Part shown: in pieces, positions 44,708 to 52,882 of the stretch
Layout of the letters: each line of letters opens with the position of its first letter
How positions within the stretch are numbered: the first letter of the stretch is position 1
The notes under the pieces: generated by a model
What the model was told of the DNA's origin: nothing
Seen by the model: only the letters and a program-made list of their open reading frames with translations
Databases searched by the model: none
Translations under genes and position numbers: made by a program
DNA from: Flavobacterium sp. LMO8
Lineage (GTDB): Bacteria > Bacteroidota > Bacteroidia > Flavobacteriales > Flavobacteriaceae
Length of the DNA: 64,000 nucleotides
Direction of reading: 5' to 3'
Assembly (NCBI RefSeq): GCF_009495755.1
Contig: NZ_WIBJ01000028.1
Span: 207,588 to 271,587 of the forward strand

Positions 44708-44756
44708 GTAGAGATTTCACTCCGATTTAAACACGGAGGAGCCATTTCTATGCCTA
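44708..44756 (+). promoter_or_regulatory. Imperfect hairpin with GGAGGAG before cobA
   Basis: TAGAGATTTCACTCCG and CGGAGGAGCCATTTCTA form an imperfect inverted repeat (CTCCG/CGGAG core). The 3' arm contains GGAGGAG, a Shine-Dalgarno-like run that is rare in Bacteroidota, 10 nt before an in-frame ATG at 44750. It may be a decayed dispersed hairpin rather than a regulator. Confidence 0.4.
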
Positions 44757-44773
44757 ATTTCAAAAAAAATACA

Positions 44774-45592
44774 ATGATACAAATAGCAAAAAAAGGAAAG
44801 GTGATTTTAGCAGGAGCAGGTCCAGGGGATCCCGATTTAATAAGTCTGAAAGCACTAAAATATTTGCAAACAGCAGATGTAGTTTTAACCGATAGATTGG
44901 TTTCGCCTGAATTAATTGAAGAGTATGCGCGCAAAGATGCGGAAGTAATTTATGTTGGCAAACAATGCTCTAAAGGAATTTGGACACCTCAAAAAGATAT
45001 TAACGAACTTATTGTTGAGTTTGCATTGCAAGATAAACTAGTGTTAAGGTTAAAAGGAGGTGATGCTACTCTCTTTTCTAATGTATTAGATGAATTACAT
45101 GCAGTGAAAAGCAATAATATTCCGTATGAAATTATCCCGGGAATTTCAGCTGCTTTTGGTGCGGCTTCTTACACAGGAATTCCTTTAACAGCTAGAGAAT
45201 ATTCAAGAGGAGTGCGTTTTTTAACCTTGTATGATTTAAGCACCGTGAAGCAAAATCAATGGCAAGATTGGGCAACAACAGAAGATACTTTGGTTTTTTA
45301 TATGAGCGGTCAACGATTAGATGTGCTGACAAAACAGCTTTTAAATTTCGGAATTGATACATCCAAAGGAATTGCTGTAGTGCAACAAGCAACAACTCCA
45401 AATCAAAAAACAAGTGTGTTTTCTTTTGAAGAAATACAAAGTAAATCTTTACCAGAATTCGAGTATGTTCCCACTTTATTAATCATCGGTAAAGTAGTGA
45501 ATTTGCATCATGATTTTGCTTGGTTTGCCGAGAAAAATTCATCTGAATCCTATTTCGATAATCATAAAAATATTTACCAAAATGCTATCTGA
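44774..45592 (+). CDS. cobA: Uroporphyrinogen-III C-methyltransferase
   Basis: Uses SAM to convert uroporphyrinogen III to precorrin-2, the first step to siroheme, the cofactor of sulfite reductase. The 272-aa protein starts MIQIAKKGKVILAGAGPGDPDLISLKAL, with ADVVLTDRLVS, LRLKGGDATLFSNVLDEL, IPGISAAFGAASYTGIPLTARE and VFYMSGQ. An alternative ATG at 44750 adds eight residues. Its end overlaps the cysJ start by 11 bp, indicating translational coupling to the sulfite reductase flavoprotein. Confidence 0.94.
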   Translation: MIQIAKKGKVILAGAGPGDPDLISLKALKYLQTADVVLTDRLVSPELIEEYARKDAEVIYVGKQCSKGIWTPQKDINELIVEFALQDKLVLRLKGGDATLFSNVLDELHAVKSNNIPYEIIPGISAAFGAASYTGIPLTAREYSRGVRFLTLYDLSTVKQNQWQDWATTEDTLVFYMSGQRLDVLTKQLLNFGIDTSKGIAVVQQATTPNQKTSVFSFEEIQSKSLPEFEYVPTLLIIGKVVNLHHDFAWFAEKNSSESYFDNHKNIYQNAI

Positions 45593-47243
45593 AACTAAAC
45601 TATCACTATTACAACAATTGGTGCAAAGTGCATCAACAGAAGAAATTATTTGGACAAAAGGCTATTTAGCTGGGTTTTTAGATAAAAATCTGATTAAAAA
45701 TGCGGTTCCAACTATTGAAAACCCAATTGCAGTTACTGTAAAACCGTTAATTATTTACGGAACTGAAACAGGAAATTCTAAAAAAGTAGCTTCTAGTTTA
45801 TTAGCGAATTTCAAAAAGAATAAAATTCAAGCTAAAGCGATTGATGTGTTCCAATTTGATATTAACAAACTTGAGAAAGAAACTCTAGTGTTGTTTGTCA
45901 TGAGTACGCAAGGTGAAGGCGAATTTCCTCAGAATGCCGTTGCGTTTTATGAGAATTTAAAAGCTACAAATGCGAATTTAAGCAAAGTTTCTTTCGCTGT
46001 TTTAGGACTTGGAGATTCTTCTTATCCGCTATTTTGTAATGCAGGGGTTTTGTTAGATGAAGTTTTAACAGATAAAGGAGCAAATCGTTTATTACCCTTG
46101 GTAAAAGCGGATGTTGATTTTGCTGAAACGGTTTCAATTTGGGAATCAGATTTACAAAAAGTGCTTCAAAATTTTGGTTCAAATGTTACGAATGAAGTCA
46201 AACCAACAAGTTCAATAGTTTCTTCTGGAAAGAAAAATTATTCAGGAAAAATTAGTCACAAGGTGGTGTTGAATGATACAGGTTCAAACAAAGAAACCTA
46301 TCATATCGAAATTGAATCGGATGACGAAATTAGTTATGAACCTGGCGATGCTTTGGGAATTGTTCCGAAAAATAAAGAAGAAGAAATCAAAGCAATTGCA
46401 ACGTATTTTAATGAAGAAAATTATTCAATTCTTGCGGATAAAAATATTCGAGGTTTGTCTAAAAAATCACTAGAAGCTTTTTCAAAGTTGTTTGAAATTG
46501 AAATCAATGAAGAGAAAGCTAATTTGTTAGATGTGATTCATAAATACCAACCTAAAAAAGTAAAATTAGATGAGGTGACTGCTTTGCTTTTGCCAATTGC
46601 ACCAAGATTGTATTCCATTTCTTCGTCTTCGGAAGCGCATGACGGACAAGTACATTTAACTGTAAATCTGAATAAATTTAAAGTAGATGAGGAAATAAAA
46701 TCGGGTTTAGCATCAGAGTTTTTAGCCGATTTCCCTATAGATGAATCACTAGAATTCTACATTCATAAAAATCAAAATTTCCGACTGCCAAGTGAAGAAA
46801 CGGATATTATTATGATTGGTCCAGGAACTGGAATTGCACCCTTTAGAAGTTTTTTAGCAGAAAGAGATGTTGTTGGTGCAGAAGGAAAAAACTGGTTATT
46901 TTTCGGTGAACAACATTTTGTTTACGATTTTTATTATCAAACCGAAATTCAAGAATGGCTAACCACAGGTGTGCTGACCAAATTAGATACAGCTTTTTCT
47001 CGCGACCAAGAACGCAAAATTTATGTACAAGACAGAATTCGTGAAAAAGCAACAGAATTTAATTCTTGGTTAGAAAACGGAGCAAGCATTTACATCTGCG
47101 GTCAAAAAAATCCAATGAGTCAAGATGTGGAACAAGCTATTGTTGCCGTAATTGCTCAAGAGAGAAATATCTCAGAAGAACAAGCCAAACAAATTTTAGA
47201 AGACTTAGAAAATCAAGGAAAATATCAAAAAGACGTGTATTAA
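45582..47243 (+). CDS. cysJ: Sulfite reductase flavoprotein (alpha) subunit
   Basis: Passes electrons from NADPH through FAD and FMN to the CysI hemoprotein. The 553-aa protein has an N-terminal helix region of about 60 residues, a flavodoxin domain (LIIYGTETGNSKKVASSLL, STQGEGEFPQNA, LGLGDSSYPLFC), a connecting FAD domain (RLYSISSSSEAHDGQVHLTV) and an NADPH domain (MIGPGTGIAPFRSFLAERD, FGEQHFVYDFYYQTEIQ, YICGQKNPMSQDVE). The start at 45582 is chosen from the family N-terminus. It overlaps cobA by 11 bp. Confidence 0.95.
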   Translation: MLSETKLSLLQQLVQSASTEEIIWTKGYLAGFLDKNLIKNAVPTIENPIAVTVKPLIIYGTETGNSKKVASSLLANFKKNKIQAKAIDVFQFDINKLEKETLVLFVMSTQGEGEFPQNAVAFYENLKATNANLSKVSFAVLGLGDSSYPLFCNAGVLLDEVLTDKGANRLLPLVKADVDFAETVSIWESDLQKVLQNFGSNVTNEVKPTSSIVSSGKKNYSGKISHKVVLNDTGSNKETYHIEIESDDEISYEPGDALGIVPKNKEEEIKAIATYFNEENYSILADKNIRGLSKKSLEAFSKLFEIEINEEKANLLDVIHKYQPKKVKLDEVTALLLPIAPRLYSISSSSEAHDGQVHLTVNLNKFKVDEEIKSGLASEFLADFPIDESLEFYIHKNQNFRLPSEETDIIMIGPGTGIAPFRSFLAERDVVGAEGKNWLFFGEQHFVYDFYYQTEIQEWLTTGVLTKLDTAFSRDQERKIYVQDRIREKATEFNSWLENGASIYICGQKNPMSQDVEQAIVAVIAQERNISEEQAKQILEDLENQGKYQKDVY

Positions 47244-47270
47244 ATAGCAATATGCCTAAAGCAAAATAAA

Positions 47271-48917
47271 ATGAGCGAAAAATTATCAGCAGTAGAATAT
47301 ATCAAGACCAAAAGTGATGGTCTTAGAGGAACTTTAAAAGAAAGTATCGATTTAGACAATCATACAGGAAATGTACGACCAGACGACGAAACTTTAGTGA
47401 AGTTTCACGGTATGTACGTGCAAGACGACCGTGACCGAAGAGCAGAAAGAGCGGCCAAAAAACTAGATAAATTGTATTCATTTATGATTCGTTTAAGAAT
47501 TTCAGGCGGCGTAATTTCTGCAGAACAATGGTTAGCCACTCATGAAATTTCGGAACAATTCGGAACGGGAACGTTGAAAATTACGACAAGGCAAACGGTA
47601 CAATTACACGGTTTGTTAAAACATCAATTAAGACCAACGATTCAAGCTTTCAATACCGCAAAATTGGATTCAATTGCTGCTTGTGGCGATGTCAACAGAA
47701 ATGTAATTGTGAGTTCGCATCCGCAAATTTCTCCAATACATCAACAGATTTACGAATATGCAGATAAAATCTCGACGTTATTATTGCCAAAAACGCAATC
47801 ATATTATGAGGTTTTTATCGATGGTGAAAAAATTTATGAACGTTCTGCAGAAGCCGATCCGTTGTATGAAGATAGATATTTACCAAGAAAATTTAAAATT
47901 GCTATTGCTATTCCGCCTAGCAATGATGTAGATGTTTTTGCAAATGATATTGGATTAATTGCTGTAATTGAAAATGATGTATTAAAAGGATTCAATATTG
48001 CAATCGGTGGTGGATTAGCTACAACACATGGAAATCCGAATACATATGCGCGCTTGGGAAGTATTATTGGGTTTGCCGATACGGAAGAAAAAACATTGAA
48101 AGCGGTTTACGAGATTTTAACAGTACAACGAGATTTTGGAAATCGCGTGGATAGAAAATTGTCTCGACTAAAATATACAGTTGATAAATTAACGGTAGAA
48201 GGATTTAAAAAAGAATTAGAAAGTAGAATCGGATTTGATTTGTTGCCAGCGCAACCATTTAAATTTTCCGAAAGAAATGATCGTTTCGGTTGGGAACAAA
48301 ATCATCAAGGTAAATGGTTTTATACATTGTTTGTAGAGCATGGAGTAGTGAAGTCTTATCAAAAGCAATTTTTATATGAATTAGCACAATTAAAAATTTC
48401 AAACTTTATTTTTTCGGGTAATCAAAACCTAATTTTAGGAGAAATCAGTAATGACGATAAGTCAAAAGTTGAAGCTTTATTGGTTGCTCACGATATTGAA
48501 AAACAAGTAAGCGCACTTCGAAAAAGTTCGATGGCTTGTGTGGCTCTACCAACATGTCCGTTAGCCTTGGCAGAAGCGCAACGCTATTTGCCAGAATTAG
48601 TGACTAAAATTGAACCTTTATTAGAAAAACATGGTTTAACTGAGGATGAAATTTCAATACGAATGACAGGTTGTCCAAACGGTTGTGGTCGTCCTTATGT
48701 AGCAGAGCTTGGATTTATAGGAACGGGACCAGGACAATATAATTTTATGTTGGGAGGCGATAGATATGGAGAAAGATTGAACTTTTTATACAAAGAAAAA
48801 CAAACAGAAAGTCAAATTTTAGAAGAAGTTGATAGCTTGTTTTCAAATTATGTAGCTAACAAATTAATTGATGAAACATTTGGAGATTTTGCTTTTAGAA
48901 TCTTTTTTAAAGATTAA
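47271..48917 (+). CDS. cysI: Sulfite reductase hemoprotein (beta) subunit
   Basis: Six-electron reduction of sulfite to sulfide at a siroheme-[4Fe-4S] centre. The 548-aa protein shows KITTRQTVQLHGLLK, the double ferredoxin-like repeats, and the cluster/siroheme ligands CVALPTCPLALAEA (CX5C) and MTGCPNGCGRP (CX3C). Partnered by cysJ upstream and siroheme genes on both sides. The last 47 bp overlap the downstream DUF2490 gene in another frame. Confidence 0.95.
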   Translation: MSEKLSAVEYIKTKSDGLRGTLKESIDLDNHTGNVRPDDETLVKFHGMYVQDDRDRRAERAAKKLDKLYSFMIRLRISGGVISAEQWLATHEISEQFGTGTLKITTRQTVQLHGLLKHQLRPTIQAFNTAKLDSIAACGDVNRNVIVSSHPQISPIHQQIYEYADKISTLLLPKTQSYYEVFIDGEKIYERSAEADPLYEDRYLPRKFKIAIAIPPSNDVDVFANDIGLIAVIENDVLKGFNIAIGGGLATTHGNPNTYARLGSIIGFADTEEKTLKAVYEILTVQRDFGNRVDRKLSRLKYTVDKLTVEGFKKELESRIGFDLLPAQPFKFSERNDRFGWEQNHQGKWFYTLFVEHGVVKSYQKQFLYELAQLKISNFIFSGNQNLILGEISNDDKSKVEALLVAHDIEKQVSALRKSSMACVALPTCPLALAEAQRYLPELVTKIEPLLEKHGLTEDEISIRMTGCPNGCGRPYVAELGFIGTGPGQYNFMLGGDRYGERLNFLYKEKQTESQILEEVDSLFSNYVANKLIDETFGDFAFRIFFKD

Positions 48918-49647
48918 AAACCATTTAAAAGTAGCATTGGTTTTATCGGTGCTGCTTTTTCAAAATAGTTATGGTCAGAAAAAGATACAACATCAAAAAT
49001 TGATTTGGTACGGCTATTATAATACGCTGCAATTGAGTCCAAATTGGAAGCTCCATTCAGAAATCCAAGAGCGTCATTTTATTAATCCAGTGGCACAACA
49101 TCAATTGGTTTTTAGAGCTAATATCGAAAGGAGACTAGTAAATAATTGGTCGACATTAATAGGAATGACTTTGTTTTTACAAAGTCCACAAAATCCAAAT
49201 TCTAAATCAAATTTAATGGTTCCAGAACTTCGGCCAAGTGTTGGTTTTGTAAATTTTGAAAGTTTTGGTTTATTAAAAATGAACCACAAATATCAGTTGG
49301 AAGTCCGCTTTTTTCACAATCAAGTAAATGGAGAATTGACTTCGGGATATGCTTTTTCAAATTTTCGTTTCCGATATCAATTGGGTTTCGATTATCCATT
49401 GCTAAGAGTTGATGAATCAGATAAAATTATACTAAAAATAAAAGATGAAGTAATGTTAAACATTGGGAATCAAATAGTAAAAAACACCTTTGATCAAAAC
49501 CGGATTTATTTGGGTTTGAATTATGTAGTTACTCCAAATTTAGCTTTTGAAGTGGGTTATATGAATTGGTTTCAGCAACAAAAAAGCGGAACGGATTATT
49601 ATGATAGAAACATAATTCGATTTTCAATTTTTCACTTCATTTCTTAA
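48871..49647 (+). CDS. DUF2490 outer-membrane protein in the cys operon
   Basis: A 258-aa predicted beta-barrel of unknown function. A leader-like region with hydrophobic core VALVLSVLLFQNSYGQ is followed by DUF2490-type strands (KLIWYGYYNTLQLSPNWKLHSEIQERHF, HQLVFRANIERRLVNNWST, LGLNYVVTPNLAFEVGYMNWFQQ). The start at 48871 overlaps cysI by 47 bp; the exact start is uncertain because the signal peptide is unusually far in. Its position between cysI and the siroheme/TSUP gene suggests an outer-membrane role in sulfur uptake or efflux, an inference only. Confidence 0.75.
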   Translation: MKHLEILLLESFLKIKNHLKVALVLSVLLFQNSYGQKKIQHQKLIWYGYYNTLQLSPNWKLHSEIQERHFINPVAQHQLVFRANIERRLVNNWSTLIGMTLFLQSPQNPNSKSNLMVPELRPSVGFVNFESFGLLKMNHKYQLEVRFFHNQVNGELTSGYAFSNFRFRYQLGFDYPLLRVDESDKIILKIKDEVMLNIGNQIVKNTFDQNRIYLGLNYVVTPNLAFEVGYMNWFQQQKSGTDYYDRNIIRFSIFHFIS

Positions 49648-49659
49648 ACAGAACTAATT

Positions 49660-51102
49660 ATGACGAATACACTTTTTCCAGTTTTTCTAAAAACCGAAAC
49701 CGCTCATTTTCTAATTGTTGGTGGTGGAAATGTTGGTTTGGAAAAAACCGAAACGTTACTCAGGCAAAATCCTGAAATTAGAATTACAGTTGTTGCTACC
49801 TATTTTCATCCAAAATTAGTTGAAATTGGTAACAAGCATCAAAATATTACTTTTTACGAAAGACCGTTTGAAGAAATCGATTTGTTAAATAAAGATTTTG
49901 TTATCATAACCACAGATAAACCAGAGGTGAATTTAGCAGTGCGTGAATTAGCCAAATCTAAAGGGATAAAAGTAAATGCGGCCGACCAACCAGCTTTATG
50001 TGATTTTTATTTGGGCTCGATTGTAAATAAAGGAAGTTTAAAAATAGCTATTTCAACCAACGGAAAATCGCCAGTTCTTGCCAAGCGAATGCGAGAATAT
50101 TTTACAGAAGTAATTCCCGATAATATTGAGGATAGTTTAACGATTTTAAACGATTTTAGAAGCAAGCATAAAGGCAATTTTAGTCAAAAATTAGCCGATT
50201 TAAATAAGTTGACAGAAGGTTTTCAAAAAAGCACAGAAACCAAGAAGTATAAACGTTTGGCCTTTACATTGGCGACTTCTTTTCTAATGTTTTTTATTGG
50301 GTATGGTTGTTCTACTTTAGTTTCACTTTCTGATATTCAAAATGGACTAAGTCAGGTACCAAATGAGTTTTATTATATGCTTTTGATTGGTTTTGTTGCC
50401 CAATTAATCGATGGAGCAGTGGGTTTAGGTTATGGGGTTACTTGTGCTACGAGTATGATGATTTTAGGCGTTAAATTGCCCGCCATAAGTGGAGGTATTC
50501 ATACTGCAGAAATGTTTTCTAGTGCTATAAGTGGTTTCTCTCATTACAAGTTTGGAAATGTAAACAAGAAATTACTTTTTTGGTTGGCTTCTTTTGGAGT
50601 AATTGGTGCGGTTTTAGGAGCTTTATTTTTAGTGTATTTAGGAAATGAATATGAAAAATTAGCCTATTTGATTTTATCTGCATATACTTTCGTTATTGGT
50701 ATACGATTAATCGTGATTGCTTTTAAAAAGTTTCAGTTCAAAAAGAAAATTAAATTTTTAGGTGCGTTAGGATTCACCGGAGGATTTATGGATGCTTTTG
50801 GAGGAGGAGGTTGGGGACCAATAGTCACATCAACATTATTGGCAAAAGGAAGAAAGTCTAAATATGTGGTAGGAACAGTTAGTTTGGCTGAGTTTTTTGT
50901 AACACTTGCTGCTTCAATAGTGTTTTTTACCTCTTTAGGAGTGAGTCATTGGTATATTGTTTTAGGGCTTATTCTAGGTGGGGTTATTGCCTCGCCAATT
51001 GCGGTAAAATTAGCAGGAAAATTGCCTCTGAAAGCAGCTTTGTTATTTGTATCTTTCTTAGTTATAGTGTTTAGTGTTAGGGTATTTTTAAAAATTGTTT
51101 GA
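49660..51102 (+). CDS. Fusion: precorrin-2 dehydrogenase/siroheme synthase domain with TSUP (TauE/SafE) permease
   Basis: A 480-aa two-part protein. Residues 1-190 are the CysG N-terminal/Met8-like NAD-binding part (FPVFLKTETAHFLIVGGGNVGLEKTETLL, FYLGSIVNKGSLKIAISTNGKSPVLAKRMREYF) that oxidises precorrin-2 and can insert iron. From about residue 200 the protein is a membrane permease with about eight helices of the TSUP family (LIDGAVGLGYGVTCATSMMILGVKLPAISGGIHTAEM, the glycine-rich MDAFGGGGWGP). TSUP members move sulfite, sulfate, taurine products or other organosulfonates. The frame is continuous, so it is a real fusion, last in the cys operon. Confidence 0.9.
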   Translation: MTNTLFPVFLKTETAHFLIVGGGNVGLEKTETLLRQNPEIRITVVATYFHPKLVEIGNKHQNITFYERPFEEIDLLNKDFVIITTDKPEVNLAVRELAKSKGIKVNAADQPALCDFYLGSIVNKGSLKIAISTNGKSPVLAKRMREYFTEVIPDNIEDSLTILNDFRSKHKGNFSQKLADLNKLTEGFQKSTETKKYKRLAFTLATSFLMFFIGYGCSTLVSLSDIQNGLSQVPNEFYYMLLIGFVAQLIDGAVGLGYGVTCATSMMILGVKLPAISGGIHTAEMFSSAISGFSHYKFGNVNKKLLFWLASFGVIGAVLGALFLVYLGNEYEKLAYLILSAYTFVIGIRLIVIAFKKFQFKKKIKFLGALGFTGGFMDAFGGGGWGPIVTSTLLAKGRKSKYVVGTVSLAEFFVTLAASIVFFTSLGVSHWYIVLGLILGGVIASPIAVKLAGKLPLKAALLFVSFLVIVFSVRVFLKIV

Positions 51103-51189
51103 GATTTTGAAATAATTTAGATTTATAAACTTTTATTTTCTTCTCAATAAGATATTTTTTCTATAATAATAGATTTAAATAGCAAAATT

Positions 51190-51240
51190 TAGAAAAATAA
51201 TCTATTTATTTTTTTATTGTAGAAAATAAATCTAATTTTG
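51190..51240 (+). promoter_or_regulatory. Two TAGA-N7-TCTA palindromes and -7 element of the metY operon
   Basis: TAGAAAAATAATCTA (51190-51204) and TAGAAAATAAATCTA (51220-51234), with TAATTTTG at 51233-51240, in exactly the spacing of copy 1. Confidence 0.6.
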
Positions 51241-51266
51241 CCTTGTCAAACTAAAAGAAATAGAAA

Positions 51267-51335
51267 ATGAACTTTACAATGTGCAATATGTGTATGATGA
51301 TGTGGAACAATCCGCAGAGGAAACCTATTGCATAA
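51267..51335 (+). CDS. Met/Cys-rich leader peptide of the metY operon (attenuator)
   Basis: The 22-codon twin of 39900-39968: MNFT, then MCNMCMMMW, ending NNPQRKPIA. CAGAGG (51315-51320) lies in the Gln-Arg codons and can pair with CCTCTG (51363-51368) of the following terminator. The retention of the peptide frame, codon run and both RNA partners in two places supports a functional attenuator. Confidence 0.82.
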   Translation: MNFTMCNMCMMMWNNPQRKPIA

Positions 51336-51360
51336 TTTTAAAAGTAAATTAATTCAATAT

Positions 51361-51388
51361 AACCTCTGTCGAAAGCAGAGGTTTTTTT
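51361..51388 (+). terminator. Attenuator terminator of the metY operon
   Basis: AACCTCTG / CAGAGGTT with loop TCGAAAG and seven T; identical to the copy before cysH. Confidence 0.88.
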
Positions 51389-51411
51389 ATTTCTAATAAT
51401 ACAAATAATAT

Positions 51412-51462
51412 ATGAAAATAGCCATTTACAATCCAAGACGATGTTGTCGAATGTGTTGCTGA
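51412..51462 (+). CDS. Second Cys-rich leader peptide before metY
   Basis: A 16-residue ORF, MKIAIYNPRRCCRMCC, starting 24 nt after the first attenuator terminator and preceded by an A-rich leader. Four of the last six codons are Cys and one is Met. A small hairpin, TTGCT-GAAA-AGCAA (51456-51469), spans the last Cys codon and the stop. There is no T-run after it, so any control would act on translation or mRNA stability rather than by intrinsic termination. Not present before cysH. Confidence 0.65.
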   Translation: MKIAIYNPRRCCRMCC

Positions 51463-51525
51463 AAAGCAAACTTCGAAAAAAAAAATCTTAATACTTAATA
51501 CAAATATCTTAATACTTAAAATAGC

Positions 51526-52818
51526 ATGAGCACAAATAAATTTGCAACAAACGCATTACACGCAGGACACGATGTAACTAAAAATGGAGGAACAAGAGCT
51601 GTTCCAATTTACCAAACCACATCATACGTTTTTAATAACTCAGACCACGCAGCCAATCTTTTTGGTTTAGCCGAAGCTGGTTTTATTTATACAAGATTAA
51701 ATAATCCAACAAACGACATCTTAGAACAACGATTAGCCAAATTAGAAGGCGGAATCGGTGCTGTCGTAACCGCTTCAGGAACAGCAGCTATCTCAACCGC
51801 TTTGTTAACTTTATTAAAAGCTGGCGACCACATCGTAGCTTCTAACAGTTTATACGGTGGAACTTATAATTTATTAAACGTGACTTTGCCAAGATTAGGC
51901 ATCACAACAACCTTCGTAGATCCATCAAATCCTGAAAATTTCTTAAATGCAGCACAAGAAAATACCCGAGTGTTCTTCGCTGAAAGTTTAGGAAATCCAA
52001 AATTAGATGTACTCGATTTAAAAGCCATTTCAAAAGCTGCACAAACCTACAAAGTGCCTTTTATTGTAGATAACACAGTGGCAACACCCTTTTTGCTGAA
52101 CCCAATCGAACACGGAGCAAACATTGTAATTCATTCGTTAACAAAATACATCGGTGGAAACGGAACTTCGCTTGGAGGTGTCATCATCGATGCAGGAAAT
52201 TTCGATTGGAGTAACGGGAAATTTCCAGAATTCACAGAACCTTCTGCAGGTTATCACGGATTAAAATACTATGAAGTGTTAGGTGCTGCATCATTCATTG
52301 CGAAAGTTAGAATCGAAGGTTTACGCGATCTAGGCGCTTCTTTGAGTCCATTCAATGCATTTCAAATTATTCAAGGATTAGAAACATTGGCTATCCGAAT
52401 CAAAAAGCACAGTGAAAATGCTTTGGAATTAGCTAAATGGTTGCAAAAACGTTCAGAAGTAGCTTGGGTAAATTATCCAGGATTAATTTCTTCAAAATAT
52501 TACGATTTAGCGCAACAATATTTACCAGAAGGACAAAGTGGTATCGTGACTTTTGGATTAAAAGGAGGTTATGAAGCGGCTAAAAAAGTAGCTGATGAGA
52601 CTCAATTTTTCTCATTGTTAGCGAATATTGGTGACACGAAATCATTAATCATTCATCCAGCAAGTACAACGCACCAACAATTGTCAGAAGTACAACAAAT
52701 CACAACCGGAGTAACGAAAGATTTAATTCGTTTATCAGTTGGATTAGAAGATATTGAAGACTTGAAAGCCGATTTACAAAGTGTTTTCGAAAAATTGCCA
52801 GTTCAAAATTTAGTTTAG
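51526..52818 (+). CDS. metY: O-acetylhomoserine sulfhydrylase/aminocarboxypropyltransferase
   Basis: A PLP enzyme that makes homocysteine from O-acetylhomoserine and sulfide. The 430-aa protein has the family segments NALHAGHDVTKNGGTRAVPIYQTTSYVF, YTRLNNPTNDILEQRLAKLEGG, VDNTVATPFLLNPIEHGANI and the PLP-lysine HSLTKYIGGNGTSLGG, then SLGGVIIDAG. The length and the long C-terminal insertion fit MetY rather than MetB/MetZ. First structural gene after the two leaders. Confidence 0.94.
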   Translation: MSTNKFATNALHAGHDVTKNGGTRAVPIYQTTSYVFNNSDHAANLFGLAEAGFIYTRLNNPTNDILEQRLAKLEGGIGAVVTASGTAAISTALLTLLKAGDHIVASNSLYGGTYNLLNVTLPRLGITTTFVDPSNPENFLNAAQENTRVFFAESLGNPKLDVLDLKAISKAAQTYKVPFIVDNTVATPFLLNPIEHGANIVIHSLTKYIGGNGTSLGGVIIDAGNFDWSNGKFPEFTEPSAGYHGLKYYEVLGAASFIAKVRIEGLRDLGASLSPFNAFQIIQGLETLAIRIKKHSENALELAKWLQKRSEVAWVNYPGLISSKYYDLAQQYLPEGQSGIVTFGLKGGYEAAKKVADETQFFSLLANIGDTKSLIIHPASTTHQQLSEVQQITTGVTKDLIRLSVGLEDIEDLKADLQSVFEKLPVQNLV

Positions 52819-52833
52819 GTTTTTGTTTGTTTG

Positions 52834-52872
52834 AAGACTGCCGATAGAATAATCTAATGGCAGTCTTTTTTT
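52834..52872 (+). terminator. Hairpin with T-run between metY and metX
   Basis: A 9-bp perfect stem, AAGACTGCC / GGCAGTCTT, 16-nt loop, six further T. It lies inside an otherwise co-directional operon and could reduce expression of metX and later genes. Confidence 0.78.
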
Positions 52873-52882
52873 AAAAAGAAAG

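Larger units (their letters stand above)
51183..51390 (+). repeat. Duplicated sulfur-operon leader, copy 2 (before metY)
   Basis: Near-identical to 39817-40023. It contains the same palindromes, promoter element, leader ORF and terminator. Differences include one inserted base before the leader ATG and a Val-to-Ile codon in the leader. The 423-bp gap 51103-51525 holds this copy, a second Cys-rich leader ORF and an AT-rich stretch with a direct repeat. Confidence 0.92.

Noticed and set aside
51456..51490. TTGCT-GAAA-AGCAA hairpin as a second intrinsic terminator before metY
   Set aside because: It is followed by a run of A, not T, on the coding strand, and the stem is only 5 bp. It is kept only as a possible translational element.
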